A DNA stretch of 37,800 nucleotides from Acinetobacter lactucae (GCF_013344765.1 NZ_JABVBF010000012.1:1-37800); one strand, 5' to 3'. Shown: positions 19,191 through 28,928, counted from the stretch's first letter. Notes: generated by a model from the letters alone, not told the origin. Program-made: numbers and translations.

Positions 19191-19568
19191 ATGGGGCAAG
19201 ACCATATCGAACAGCATCGCCGTTATATAGTAACTTCTTATGCGTTCATGTTTCTTGCATTGTTTACAGTTATTTTTGCGGCCTTTGCTTATTTGGTCGC
19301 TCGTAAAGTGGCGGTTGTAGATAATGCAGAAGTTTGGATTCATGCGCATGCACTATGGATTATGCGCAACGGGATTCTATTTCTTTGTATGGCAATTTTT
19401 GCTGCGGTCTGGTTTATTCCGCTCTTCTTTTTTGCATGGGACAGTAATCTTTGGGTCACGGCCTCTACAGTTGCAGGTGTAGTGTTTAGTGCGATTGCGT
19501 GGTTATTTCTATTAAATGCATGGTTAAAAGGCTTGTCTAAATATTTAAAAAATAAGGCAGTTTTTTAA
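19191..19568 (+). CDS. Small conserved-looking membrane protein, unknown function
   Basis: A 125-aa protein I do not recognise. It has a short hydrophilic N-terminus (MGQDHIEQHRR) and hydrophobic segments at about 12-36, 58-80 and 84-108, ending in a basic tail (KYLKNKAVF), so it is probably an inner-membrane protein with three helices. A good ribosome-binding site (AGGTGA) lies before the ATG. It sits between the RND operon and dnaJ, and the heat-shock promoter of dnaJ starts just after its stop, so it is not obviously part of either unit. Confidence 0.72.
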   Translation: MGQDHIEQHRRYIVTSYAFMFLALFTVIFAAFAYLVARKVAVVDNAEVWIHAHALWIMRNGILFLCMAIFAAVWFIPLFFFAWDSNLWVTASTVAGVVFSAIAWLFLLNAWLKGLSKYLKNKAVF

Positions 19569-19594
19569 TATATCTATTTTTTAAACATTTCCCC

Positions 19595-19623
19595 CTTGTA
19601 AATTCGGCTAAAGTCCCCCATTT
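19595..19623 (+). promoter_or_regulatory. Sigma-32 (RpoH) heat-shock promoter of dnaJ
   Basis: CTTGTAA at 19595-19601, preceded by CCCC, then 14 nt, then CCCCATTT at 19616-19623. This closely matches the RpoH consensus CTTGAAA / CCCCATNT with 11-16 nt spacing, one mismatch in the -35 box. Transcription should start near 19630, about 40 nt before the dnaJ ATG. Confidence 0.85.
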
Positions 19624-19671
19624 AGTCGGCAATAGAGTATTGATAAAATTCCGTGAGGAGCACCGCCAAAA

Positions 19672-20784
19672 ATGGCTAAACGTGATTATTATGAGGTTTT
19701 AGGCGTTTCAAAAACCGCAAGTGATGATGAGATCAAAAAAGCCTACCGTAAATTGGCGATGAAATATCATCCTGATAGAAACCCTGACAATGCCGAAGCT
19801 GAAGAGAAATTTAAAGAAGCTGCTGAAGCTTATGAAGTTTTATCGGATAGCGAAAAGCGTAGCATGTACGATCGCATGGGACATAATGCGTTCGAAGGCG
19901 GCTTTGGCGGCGGCGGTGGTGGCTTCGGCGGATTTAGTGCAGAAGATATTTTTAGCCAGTTCGGTGATATTTTCGGTGGAGCATTCGGTGGTGGTGGACG
20001 TCAACAGCGTCAACGTCGCGGATCAGATTTACGCTATGTTATGGAGCTTACCCTTGAAGAAGCTGTAAAAGGGGTGAAAAAAACCATTACCTTTACTGCT
20101 CCTGCACCATGTGATGTGTGTGATGGTAAAGGCTCTAAAAATCCTAAAGATGTTGAAACCTGTAAAACTTGTCATGGTTCAGGACAAGTACGTATGCAGC
20201 AAGGTTTCTTCTCTGTACAACAAACATGTGGTACGTGTCGTGGCCAAGGTAAAATTATTAAAAACCCTTGTCAGGCATGTCATGGTTCAGGTGTGGCTGA
20301 CCGTCAACAAACGTTGGAAGTTACAATTCCAGCGGGTGTAGATAATGGTGACCGCGTTCGTTTGAGCGGTAAAGGCGAAGCTATTCGTGATGGCCAATCA
20401 GGTGACTTGTACGTTGAAGTCGTAGTTCGTGAACACGAAATTTTCCAACGTGATGGTGCCGATCTCTATATGGATGTACCAGTAAGCATTGCTGATGCTG
20501 CACTTGGTAAAGAAATTGAAATTCCAACTTTGGAAGGTCGTGTTAGCCTGAAAATTCCTGAGGGAACTCAAACAGGTAAATTATTCCGTTTACGTGGCAA
20601 AGGCGTTCGTCCAGTACGTAGCAGCATGGTCGGTGATTTACTCTGCCGTATTGTGGTAGAAACACCAGTCAACTTAAATTCTCGCCAACGTGAATTACTT
20701 AAAGAGTTGCAAGCTTCTTTTGATGGCGAAGACAGTGCTTCTTCACCAAAGAAAAAATCATTCTTTGATCGTTTGTTCGATTAA
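19672..20784 (+). CDS. dnaJ: Chaperone protein DnaJ (Hsp40)
   Basis: Co-chaperone that delivers unfolded proteins to DnaK and stimulates its ATPase. Domains in order are the J domain 1-70 with the HPD motif at 33-35, a Gly/Phe-rich linker at about 75-110, and a zinc-binding domain at 147-207. The latter has all four CxxCxGxG repeats ([32 protein letters not shown]). The C-terminal substrate-binding and dimerisation domains run to residue 370. GAGGAG about 10 nt before the ATG serves as ribosome-binding site. Regulation is likely by heat shock through the RpoH promoter at 19595-19623. dnaK and grpE are not adjacent. Confidence 0.97.
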   Translation: MAKRDYYEVLGVSKTASDDEIKKAYRKLAMKYHPDRNPDNAEAEEKFKEAAEAYEVLSDSEKRSMYDRMGHNAFEGGFGGGGGGFGGFSAEDIFSQFGDIFGGAFGGGGRQQRQRRGSDLRYVMELTLEEAVKGVKKTITFTAPAPCDVCDGKGSKNPKDVETCKTCHGSGQVRMQQGFFSVQQTCGTCRGQGKIIKNPCQACHGSGVADRQQTLEVTIPAGVDNGDRVRLSGKGEAIRDGQSGDLYVEVVVREHEIFQRDGADLYMDVPVSIADAALGKEIEIPTLEGRVSLKIPEGTQTGKLFRLRGKGVRPVRSSMVGDLLCRIVVETPVNLNSRQRELLKELQASFDGEDSASSPKKKSFFDRLFD

Positions 20785-20811
20785 TGCTTGATTAAATAAG
20801 AAATTAAAAAG

Positions 20812-20843
20812 AAGGCGGATATTGATAAAATATTCGCCTTTTT
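20812..20843 (+). terminator. Hairpin terminator after dnaJ
   Basis: 12-bp stem AAGGCGGATATT/AATATTCGCCTT with one G-T pair, 5-nt loop and a T-run, 28 bp beyond the dnaJ stop. It may also serve the convergent 117-aa gene from the other side. Confidence 0.85.
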
Positions 20844-20899
20844 ATTGCGCTGATGTATCTTATTATTTTTATTCTGCTTAAAAGAAAAATTACGACTAC

Positions 20900-21253
20900 T
20901 TACTCTGTAGGATGAGCAATATCAATGTCGTCAACACTTACAGTCGGCTCGCTAGAAGCAAGAGTCTGAGCATTTTCGATCACTGGTGCGGCTACTGCTT
21001 CTGCCTGTACAGCTACTTTCGGTGCTTCTGCTGTTGTTTCACCAATAATTGGGTCAATATCTTCAACTTTAACCTCAGTATTGGCATCGCTTGTTTGAGC
21101 TGTAGGCGTTGCTGTTTGAGTATTTATGTTTGTTGTAATACGCGCTTTAGATAAGCTTTCTAATGTGTCTCCTGGCTGGATTGCAGGCTCTGCAAATGCC
21201 ACTGAACTCATAATCCCCATCATTACTGTAAAGCCAATAATTCTCGAATGCAT
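20900..21253 (-). CDS. Secreted acidic low-complexity protein, unknown function
   Basis: A 117-aa protein I do not recognise. It has a clear Sec signal peptide with likely cleavage after VAFA at residue 21, then a short segment PAIQPGDTLESLSKARI, and then a region rich in Ala, Thr, Val and Glu that looks intrinsically disordered. Two related acidic stretches, VKVEDIDPI and VSVDDIDIA, lie about 45 residues apart. A strong ribosome-binding site (AAGGAG) precedes the ATG at 21253, which supports a real gene. It is probably periplasmic or exported. It is convergent with dnaJ and divergent from dapB. Confidence 0.75.
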   Translation of the reverse strand: MHSRIIGFTVMMGIMSSVAFAEPAIQPGDTLESLSKARITTNINTQTATPTAQTSDANTEVKVEDIDPIIGETTAEAPKVAVQAEAVAAPVIENAQTLASSEPTVSVDDIDIAHPTE

Positions 21254-21392
21254 GCTGAACTCCTTATAGTCATCTTTTTTTCATTCGTGGTCCGTAGTGT
21301 GCAGATCAATTCTTTAACTTTTGTGAAAACAGATTAAATTTCAGTTCATCTCAAAAAATAATTTTTACTTTTTAAGATGAGCAAAGAGTTTT

Positions 21393-21400
21393 GATATAGT
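21393..21400 (+). promoter_or_regulatory. Probable extended -10 promoter of dapB
   Basis: TGATATAGT at 21392-21400 fits TGnTATAAT with one mismatch, about 36 bp before the dapB ATG. No clear -35 box is seen, as is common for extended -10 promoters. Confidence 0.5.
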
Positions 21401-21402
21401 AG

Positions 21403-22257
<855 letters not shown>

Positions 22258-22308
22258 AAACCCTGTCCGTATTCCATGTGTAGCGAGAAAAACAAGATAG
22301 AGCAGAAC

Positions 22309-22962
22309 ATGAATAAAAAACAAATTGCTTTGACCACTCTTCTTTGCTTAAGCAGCCTTTGGACGGGGGCTGCTTCTACAGAAAAAGCTAAACTCAGCTT
22401 AGACCGCAATAATATTAAAGTCTGGACCTATCAAAAAACGGATAATCCAGTCTTTCAATATAAAGCGGAAACCACATTTGATGTGCCACTTGAGCGCGCT
22501 GTCGCTGTGATTTTAGATGTAAATCGTGCTGATCAGTGGGTGCCTTATATGGGCAAAGTTGAAATGTTGTCTCAAGATGAGAAAAAAGGTGAGTTCACAC
22601 TGTATATGGTGTTGGACTTTCCATTTCCTTTAAAAGATCGTGATGTCGTTGTAAAAGGAAAAATGAGCAAGGCCGCAAATGGCATTGTGACAATTAAAAA
22701 TACTGCAATTAGCGGAAATTATCCGATACAGCCCGATGTTGTACGCTTAACGCGCTATGAAGGGGATTGGACATTCCAGAAACTTGCAAATAATAAGGTG
22801 AAAGTAACGACCAGTGGTTATGCTGATCCTGCTGGGGCAATTCCGTTGAGCTTTGTAAATATGTTTGTTCAACAGCAGCCTTACCAGATGTTGCTTAAAA
22901 TGAAGCGGGAAGTAACGAGTCCGATTTATGAAAACCCGAAATTACCAGAAATTTTAAAATAA
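22309..22962 (+). CDS. Exported START-domain (lipid-binding fold) protein
   Basis: With the ATG at 22309 the product is 217 aa and begins with a signal peptide (MNKKQIALTTLLCLSSLWTG, cleavage near AAS). An in-frame ATG at 22276 would put eleven polar residues before that signal, so I prefer the later start. The mature part resembles bacterial START/SRPBCC proteins: VERAVAVILDVNRADQWVPY-like sequence near 60-80, then MVLDFPFPLKDRDVVVKG and IPLSFVNMFVQQQPYQML toward the end. Such folds bind hydrophobic ligands in a helix-grip pocket. It is probably periplasmic. The ligand is unknown, and it ends at a strong hairpin terminator. Confidence 0.83.
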   Translation: MNKKQIALTTLLCLSSLWTGAASTEKAKLSLDRNNIKVWTYQKTDNPVFQYKAETTFDVPLERAVAVILDVNRADQWVPYMGKVEMLSQDEKKGEFTLYMVLDFPFPLKDRDVVVKGKMSKAANGIVTIKNTAISGNYPIQPDVVRLTRYEGDWTFQKLANNKVKVTTSGYADPAGAIPLSFVNMFVQQQPYQMLLKMKREVTSPIYENPKLPEILK

Positions 22963-22970
22963 ATAGCTTA

Positions 22971-23001
22971 AAAAAAGCGCCTGATTCAGGCGCTTTTTTT
23001 T
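22971..23001. terminator. Bidirectional hairpin terminator
   Basis: GCGCCTG/CAGGCGC stem with a 3-nt loop, flanked by six As and seven Ts. It ends the dapB-START transcript and, on the other strand, the MFS transporter transcript. Confidence 0.9.
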
Positions 23002-23002
23002 A

Positions 23003-24193
23003 TTAATCTGAACACTGCTGCAACGCTTGGGTGGGACTACTTTCACGTTTGATTTGAAATAAAATCAATAACAAACCTAAGCCGGCTAGTAATGCACCAG
23101 CAAATGATACTGCGCTATAACCCCAACCTAAATCGAGTACTAACGCGCCTGCTGCTGCTCCTACTGCGTTCCCTAAGTTAAACGCACCGATATTCACAGA
23201 AGAGGCAAGTCCTGGTGCCTCATGAGCGACTGACATTACACGCATTTGTAATGGAGGCACTAAAGCAAAGGTTGCTGCACCCCAGATCACTAATGCAATG
23301 GCTGCTCCAATCTGGCTTTGTGCAAGGATCGGGAAAGTCACCATCATCACAATCAACAGAACCAAGAAACCAATCAGAGTTTTGTTAATGGACAAATCTG
23401 CAAAACGTCCGCCTAAATGGTTACCAATTGAGAAACCGACACCAATCAACACCAACATGAACGTAATGAAGATCGGTGAAGCATGGGTAAACTCAGTCAA
23501 ACTTGGCGCAATATAGGTATATAGCGTAAACATTGCACCTGCACCGAGTACGGTAGTAAGTAGCGCAAGGACTACAGGAGTACGCGTTAATACCTTCAAC
23601 TCAGCTTTCACATTTGGCTTTTGGGCAACCATGCCTGATGGCAGGGCTTTCCATAAAGCGAGCATGGTAATCACACCAAGCAAGGAAATCGCAAGGAAAG
23701 ACATACGCCAGCCAATGTTTTGTCCTACCCATGTTGCTAAAGGCACACCACCGATATTGGCAATGGTTAAGCCCATAAACATGGTGGCTACAGCGCTGGC
23801 CTGTTTATGTGCGGGCACAATACTTGCTGCTACAACAGAGCCGATCCCGAAAAAAGCACCATGGTTCAGGCTTGTGATGAGACGAGCACCTAATAAGCTC
23901 ATATAGCTTGGTGAAAATGCTGCGATTAGGTTACCTACCGTAAAGATCGCCATCAGCAAAATAAGCGCATTACGTCGTGCAAAACCACCAAACCATAGGG
24001 TCATGAACGGAGCACCTAGCATGACGCCAAGTGCATAACCGGTAATTAACATTCCGGCTGTTGGAATTGAAATCCCTAAATCATTAGCGATATTCGGCAA
24101 CAATCCCATTGGTGAGAATTCCGTGGTGCCAATGGCAAAGGCACCAATTGCCAATGCCAGTAACGAGAACGCCGTATTTGATTGAGTGTTCAT
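23003..24193 (-). CDS. MFS exporter of the YdhP (DHA1) type
   Basis: A 396-aa proton-driven exporter with 12 predicted helices, very similar across its length to E. coli YdhP. Examples are IGTTEFSPMGLLPNIA at the start, TSLNHGAFFGIGSVVAAS in the middle and PPLQMRVMSVAHEAPGL toward the end. I chose the ATG at 24193, directly before the first helix. The open frame continues to 24262, but that part overlaps the upstream reductase gene in another frame. The gap from the dkgB stop is only 4 bp, so the two are co-transcribed. The exported substrate is unknown. It could be a product or precursor of the reductase. Confidence 0.9.
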   Translation of the reverse strand: MNTQSNTAFSLLALAIGAFAIGTTEFSPMGLLPNIANDLGISIPTAGMLITGYALGVMLGAPFMTLWFGGFARRNALILLMAIFTVGNLIAAFSPSYMSLLGARLITSLNHGAFFGIGSVVAASIVPAHKQASAVATMFMGLTIANIGGVPLATWVGQNIGWRMSFLAISLLGVITMLALWKALPSGMVAQKPNVKAELKVLTRTPVVLALLTTVLGAGAMFTLYTYIAPSLTEFTHASPIFITFMLVLIGVGFSIGNHLGGRFADLSINKTLIGFLVLLIVMMVTFPILAQSQIGAAIALVIWGAATFALVPPLQMRVMSVAHEAPGLASSVNIGAFNLGNAVGAAAGALVLDLGWGYSAVSFAGALLAGLGLLLILFQIKRESSPTQALQQCSD

Positions 24194-24197
24194 GAGT

Positions 24198-25001
24198 TTA
24201 GTCCCAAACTGGTGCCCATGGCTCTGGGCTAACTTCACGACTGTTACGATCAAGTTCGGCAATCATTTGCATTTCAGCTGAAGTTAACTCGATATCCTGT
24301 GCTTTTAAGTTGCTAATCAAGTTTTCACGTTTAGTCGAAGATGGAATGACTGCAAAACCACGTTGCAATGCCCATGCAAGTGCAATTTGTGCTGTCGTTG
24401 CTTTATGAGCTGCTGCAATTTCAGTTAAAACAGGGTCTTGAAGCACTTTACCGTACGCAAGCGTCATATATGAAGTGACATCAATATTCTTCTCTTGTAA
24501 GAAATTTACAAGTTTATGGTTTTGAAGATAAGGACTTAACTCAATCTGATTAGTTGCAATATGCTCTAAACCAATTGTGTCAATCGCTTGTTGGGTAAGC
24601 TCAATATTGAAGTTTGAAATACCAATTTGCTTAGTAAGACCTTGTTGTTTTGCTTCAAGTAAAAGTTGCATAACTTCAGGAATAGAAACGCCTAAATCCG
24701 GTGCTGGCCAATGAATCAAAGTTAGATCGACATGGTCAGTACGAAGCTTTTCCAAGCTCTCTTTTAAGCTTGGAATAAACTTATCTTGATCAAAATTATC
24801 TACCCAGATTTTTGTGGTTAAAAATAAGTCCTGACGTGATACACCGCTTTCGGCAATGGCTTGACCAATCGCTGCTTCATTGTCATAAATTTGAGCCGTA
24901 TCAATTGCACGGTAACCTACATCTAGCGCATTTTTAACAGAATCAATCACCGCTTGTTCTTTAAGGCGGAAAGTTCCTAGACCAAAACGAGGGATATTCA
25001 T
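24198..25001 (-). CDS. dkgB: Aldo/keto reductase, 2,5-diketo-D-gluconate reductase B type
   Basis: NADPH-dependent cytoplasmic reductase of small aldehydes and keto compounds such as methylglyoxal. The 267-aa chain from the ATG at 25001 equals the E. coli DkgB length, and that ATG is preceded by AGGTGA; the 33 open codons further upstream lack family character. The catalytic tetrad appears as D34, Y39, K64 and H97 ([23 protein letters not shown]), and the C-terminal cofactor motif is [18 protein letters not shown]. It is divergent from a YafC-like LysR gene, as in E. coli, and leads an operon with an MFS exporter. Confidence 0.93.
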   Translation of the reverse strand: MNIPRFGLGTFRLKEQAVIDSVKNALDVGYRAIDTAQIYDNEAAIGQAIAESGVSRQDLFLTTKIWVDNFDQDKFIPSLKESLEKLRTDHVDLTLIHWPAPDLGVSIPEVMQLLLEAKQQGLTKQIGISNFNIELTQQAIDTIGLEHIATNQIELSPYLQNHKLVNFLQEKNIDVTSYMTLAYGKVLQDPVLTEIAAAHKATTAQIALAWALQRGFAVIPSSTKRENLISNLKAQDIELTSAEMQMIAELDRNSREVSPEPWAPVWD

Positions 25002-25121
25002 GTGTTCACCTGAATTTAAATAATTGTTTAACTTGAGGTGCATTTTGCTTTTTTTATTGTTGCGAAAAAATAGATGAATAAGCAAAATATCTTTGATCAT
25101 TAGTCAATAATAGAATAAGCC

Positions 25122-26024
25122 ATGAAATCAACAATTGAAGAACTCGTTGCCTTTATCACCATTGTTGATACAGGCTCTTTTGTTGCAGCGGCAGAGCATT
25201 TAAAACAAACACCTTCAGGGGTTAGTCGATCTTTAACACGCTTGGAGGCGAAGTTAGATGTGACTTTGCTAGAGCGGACTACGCGTAAACTGAAACTCAC
25301 GCAAGAAGGGCAACAGTTTCTGGTAAAGGCTCGTAAAATTTTAAATGAGCTGAATGCTGCCGAAGAAGAACTACAAAAATCGGATCAGGGCACCGCAGGG
25401 CTCATTCGTATTGATTCGGCTACTCCGTTTGTTTTACACGTAATTGCGCCATTAATGCATAAGTTCCGTGAGTGTTATCCAGATATTGAAATTGAACTCA
25501 ATAGTAATGATCAGGTGATTGATCTCTTGCAGCATAAAACCGATGTGGCATTTCGGTTTGGGGAACTTAATGACTCGAGTCTGCATGCCAAATTAGTGTG
25601 TAAAAGTCGCTTATTTATCGTTGCAAGCCCTGAATATTTAGCCATTAAAGGTACACCGATACAACCTGAAGAACTTGAACAACATGATTTGATCGGCTTT
25701 ACCAGACCTACCTATATTAATAGCTGGCCGATTAAAGTCGGTGATGAATATTTTTTTGCACAAGCAAACATTAAAGCATCGAGTGGTGAGACGGTACGTC
25801 AACTCACGATTAGAGGACATGGTATTGCACGGCTATCGGAATTTGAAATTTGGAAAGATATTGAAGAAGGGCGATTGATTGCCTTATTTGAAGACCAAAT
25901 TGAACATCAATATCAAAGCATCCATGCTGTGTATTATCAACAAGAGCATCTACCAAAACGAATTCGTTTATTCATTGAGTTTTTGGCAGAACAGTTAAAA
26001 GACGGTTTTAAAAACGCTCTCTAA
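25122..26024 (+). CDS. LysR-family regulator (YafC-like)
   Basis: A 300-aa regulator with a LysR winged helix at about 3-61 (DTGSFVAAAEHLKQTPSGVS) and an effector domain resembling E. coli YafC throughout, for example LIRIDSATPFVLHVIAPLM and SSGETVRQLTIRGHGIARLS. It is separated by 120 bp from the divergent dkgB gene, the classical arrangement for a LysR protein controlling its neighbour. Its 3' end overlaps the convergent lipoprotein gene by 17 bp. The effector is unknown, but a reactive aldehyde or its product would fit. Confidence 0.92.
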   Translation: MKSTIEELVAFITIVDTGSFVAAAEHLKQTPSGVSRSLTRLEAKLDVTLLERTTRKLKLTQEGQQFLVKARKILNELNAAEEELQKSDQGTAGLIRIDSATPFVLHVIAPLMHKFRECYPDIEIELNSNDQVIDLLQHKTDVAFRFGELNDSSLHAKLVCKSRLFIVASPEYLAIKGTPIQPEELEQHDLIGFTRPTYINSWPIKVGDEYFFAQANIKASSGETVRQLTIRGHGIARLSEFEIWKDIEEGRLIALFEDQIEHQYQSIHAVYYQQEHLPKRIRLFIEFLAEQLKDGFKNAL

Positions 26025-26382
26025 AAGTAGTGTAACTGTCAGTTGGAAAATGAACTTCTAAAATTGGAGTGATTTGTCCTTCTGATGAATGTTGTGCCAG
26101 AAAATAGCTTTTCTGCTGTTGGCGGCAGCTAAAATATAATTTGGAATAAACCGAGTTCACCATTACAACTTCATTTGAGCTATTACGTTTATATTGATAA
26201 TGTGAAATCGTACTAGTCTTTTCATCAATGCGTTGCTCCATTTTATAGTCTTGTTGATTGGTCATTTTTAAATAACCTTCAATGAGACTTTGGCAAACGG
26301 TATGTCTGTACTGCTCGTTTTTGGGGTGTGGCTGGCAACCTGCTAAAACAATAGTAAATAATAATATAGCTTTTAATTTCAT
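26008..26382 (-). CDS. Small lipoprotein of unknown function
   Basis: A 124-aa protein I do not recognise. It opens with a lipoprotein signal peptide (MKLKAILLFTIVLAGC, lipobox LAGC, acylated C16). The mature part is rich in Gln, Ser and Tyr, with further cysteines in VCQSLIEG and YFSCRQQQ that could form a disulfide in the periplasm. The gene overlaps the 3' end of the LysR gene by 17 bp in convergent orientation and is divergent from the MocR-type regulator gene. It is probably a real gene because of its clean signal peptide and single-gene spacing, but it could be lineage-specific. Confidence 0.72.
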   Translation of the reverse strand: MKLKAILLFTIVLAGCQPHPKNEQYRHTVCQSLIEGYLKMTNQQDYKMEQRIDEKTSTISHYQYKRNSSNEVVMVNSVYSKLYFSCRQQQKSYFLAQHSSEGQITPILEVHFPTDSYTTFRERF

Positions 26383-26472
26383 GGTCTTGCTACTCTTTGA
26401 GTTGATTTATATAGCGTAAAGGTGTTCTATAAACCAGTACAGATACAGAAATTTTTAAAAAAGCAGCACAGA

Positions 26473-27897
26473 ATGACTTTTCAATATCAGGTTCTTGCCA
26501 ATCAATTAGCACATCGAATTTATCAAGATGAGCTCAAGCCTCATCAGAAGCTGATTTCATTACGAGATTTCGCTCGTCAGCACACTATTAGCTTAAGCAC
26601 AGCAAAAAGTTGCTATGAATTGCTTGAGGCGAGGGGGCTGATTTATGTAAAGTCGAAATCAGGTTACTTTGTGGTTGCTCGTACTCAATCTAGCCCTATT
26701 CCTGATAGCCCAGATTTTTTGTCTTTGCCTCGGCAAGTCTCAAATCTAGAGTTGCATAACCAAATACAAGAAGCTGCATTACAGAGCCATCTCGTACCGT
26801 TGGGTTCGATTCAGTTAACGCCTCATTTTATTCCGGTGGAAGGTTTACGTCGTTCTATTCAACGGGCTTTAAAAAATTGTCAGCCTCAAGACTTTCTTTA
26901 TTGTAATAAACAAGGGCATGAGCAATTAAGAAAAGCGTTATCTGATCATTGGCGTGAAGATGGGATTTTTATCGCGGCAGAAGATATTTTTATTACCAAT
27001 GGCTGCATGCCTGCTTTGTCTTTGGTGATTCAACATCTAACAGAAGTAGGTGATAGTATTTTAATCCCAACGCCTACTTTTAATGGACAACTACAGCTTA
27101 TAGCCAGTTTAAAACGACAGATTATTGAAATTCCAGCGCATCATCGTGGTATCGATCTTGAGCGCTTAGAATCATTTATGAAGCAGGGTTTAGCTAAAGT
27201 TTGCTTAATGACAGCCAACTATCAGAACCCTTTAGGATATTGTTTAAGTAATGTAGAAAAACAAAAGATTGCCGAATTAGCAGCAAAGTATCAGTGCTTT
27301 ATTATCGAAGATGATATTTATGGAGAGTGTGGCTACAGCGGTGAGCGACCATTACCTATACGCTATTGGGATCGCGAAGGTTATGTGATTTGGTGTGGGT
27401 CGGTTTCTAAGTCTTTGTCTAGTGCGTATCGCGTAGGGTGGTTCTGTTTAAGTGCGAAGCTACAGCATTTAAGGCTTGAGCTGGTAGCCAGTAATATTGG
27501 GGTCAATACACCGCTACAATTAGGTCTAGCTGATTTTATTTATAGTCGTGGTTACAGGGAGCATTTAGAGCAGTTAAGACCGAATTTGATGCGGCAAGTC
27601 GAGGAGTATCGTAGTTGTATTTCAAATGCCTTTGAAGGTATTCCAATTGCACTGAGTCAACCAGAAGGAGGCTATGCATTATGGATGCAGTTACCTAAAA
27701 CTGTAGATAGTTTGGCGCTTTATTACACTGCAAAATCTCACGGAATTACCGTAGTTCCCGGTCACGTTTTTGGTGAGGATGAACGCTATCGGCATTTTAT
27801 TCGTTTAAATGCGGGTCATGAGTTAACAGCAGATGTCCGCCAAGCAATTAAAGACTTAGCGGATTGGTCACGACAACAGATTAAAACAGCGAGTTAG
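26473..27897 (+). CDS. MocR-type regulator: GntR DNA-binding domain fused to a PLP aminotransferase fold
   Basis: A two-domain protein. A GntR winged helix (about 1-70: LKPHQKLISLRDFARQHTIS, then GLIYVKSKSGYF) is joined by a linker to a fold-type I aminotransferase domain. PLP-binding motifs are ANYQNPLGYCLS, IIEDDIYGEC and the Schiff-base lysine in CGSVSKSLSSAYRVGW (residue 313 from this start). MocR proteins use PLP or an amine-PLP adduct as effector. Two starts are possible, a GTG at 26422 (491 aa) and this ATG (474 aa). Neither has a strong ribosome-binding site, and I prefer the ATG because it begins at the domain. The target is not evident, and its 3' end faces the alcohol dehydrogenase gene. 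Confidence 0.88.
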   Translation: MTFQYQVLANQLAHRIYQDELKPHQKLISLRDFARQHTISLSTAKSCYELLEARGLIYVKSKSGYFVVARTQSSPIPDSPDFLSLPRQVSNLELHNQIQEAALQSHLVPLGSIQLTPHFIPVEGLRRSIQRALKNCQPQDFLYCNKQGHEQLRKALSDHWREDGIFIAAEDIFITNGCMPALSLVIQHLTEVGDSILIPTPTFNGQLQLIASLKRQIIEIPAHHRGIDLERLESFMKQGLAKVCLMTANYQNPLGYCLSNVEKQKIAELAAKYQCFIIEDDIYGECGYSGERPLPIRYWDREGYVIWCGSVSKSLSSAYRVGWFCLSAKLQHLRLELVASNIGVNTPLQLGLADFIYSRGYREHLEQLRPNLMRQVEEYRSCISNAFEGIPIALSQPEGGYALWMQLPKTVDSLALYYTAKSHGITVVPGHVFGEDERYRHFIRLNAGHELTADVRQAIKDLADWSRQQIKTAS

Positions 27898-27899
27898 TC

Positions 27900-28928
27900 T
27901 TATTCTGCAAAGTCTGTTTTAAGCACAATGCGGTAGCGTGCTTGACCTGAGTGTAGACGTTCAATTGCTTCATTGAGCTGTGACATTGGAAATAGCTCAA
28001 TTTGAGGTGCAATTTTTTTGCGTGCAGCAAACTTTAAAAGCTGACGTAGTGCAGCAGGTGAGCCCGTAGGTGAACCTGTTACGGACTTAGCGCCATCAAT
28101 GAGAGAGCCGACAGAAACAGGAACAGGTTCTAGCGTGAGTCCCAAGAAGTGCAAAGAACCATTTGGTGCTAGTGTAGAAATGAAAGCACGCCAATTTAGG
28201 GTCACATTTACGGTACTCAGCAATAAGTCGAATTTTCCTTTTTGAGCTTTTATCGCCTCTGTATCGCGGCTATTTACTACATGGTCAGCTCCCATTGCTT
28301 TGAGTTCGTCTGTTTTATCTGGGTTGGAACTAAAAGCAGTGATTTCACATCCCCATGCTTTAAGTAGCTTAATGGCGATATGTCCTAAACCACCAATACC
28401 AATTACACCGACATGATGCGTTGCTTGAATTTTGTGTTTGAGTAATGGATCAAAAACGGTAATACCGCCACAAAGTAGGGGACCTGCACTTTCAGCGTCT
28501 AAATCGTCAGGGAGGGGAATAGCCCACTGCCATCCTGCACGGACCTTATCGGCAAAGCCACCAGCATGTCCCACGATTGTTGCAACATTTTCGCCTGTAC
28601 ACAGTACTTGTTGACCGCCAATACATTCATCACAGGCTTGGCAACTTTCAGCTGTCCAACCAATACCGACACGCTGTCCAATTTGTAGACCTTTGGCTTC
28701 TGAGCCCAAAGCAACAATTCGTCCAATAATTTCATGGCCTGCAACCACAGGGTACACGGTTGACCGCCATTCATTGTTCAAAACAGAAATATCAGAATGA
28801 CATAAACCACAATATTCAACTTTTACCTCAACCTGATGCGGTTGTAATTCACCTGCGTCAAATTGATAGGGAACCAGTTTTTCACCTGCCTGCATTGCAG
28901 CATAAGCCTGAATCGTATTATTGCTCAT
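27900..28928 (-). CDS. Zinc-dependent alcohol dehydrogenase (NAD(P), YahK/cinnamyl-alcohol type)
   Basis: Cytoplasmic medium-chain dehydrogenase that interconverts aldehydes and alcohols, 342 aa. Catalytic zinc ligands are C40 (CGLCHSD) and H65 (AGHEIIG). The structural zinc site is C96, C99, C102 and C110. The Rossmann loop is [17 protein letters not shown], and the sequence [11 protein letters not shown] is typical of the YahK/CAD branch, which usually prefers NADPH. AAGGAG lies before the ATG. It ends 2 bp from the convergent MocR gene, and is 37 bp downstream of tag on the same strand, so it may be the last gene of that run. Confidence 0.92.
   Translation of the reverse strand: MSNNTIQAYAAMQAGEKLVPYQFDAGELQPHQVEVKVEYCGLCHSDISVLNNEWRSTVYPVVAGHEIIGRIVALGSEAKGLQIGQRVGIGWTAESCQACDECIGGQQVLCTGENVATIVGHAGGFADKVRAGWQWAIPLPDDLDAESAGPLLCGGITVFDPLLKHKIQATHHVGVIGIGGLGHIAIKLLKAWGCEITAFSSNPDKTDELKAMGADHVVNSRDTEAIKAQKGKFDLLLSTVNVTLNWRAFISTLAPNGSLHFLGLTLEPVPVSVGSLIDGAKSVTGSPTGSPAALRQLLKFAARKKIAPQIELFPMSQLNEAIERLHSGQARYRIVLKTDFAE

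Noticed and set aside
19790-20341. Plus-strand frames inside dnaJ
   Set aside because: They are other-frame readings of the J-domain, G/F and zinc-finger regions with no ribosome-binding site.
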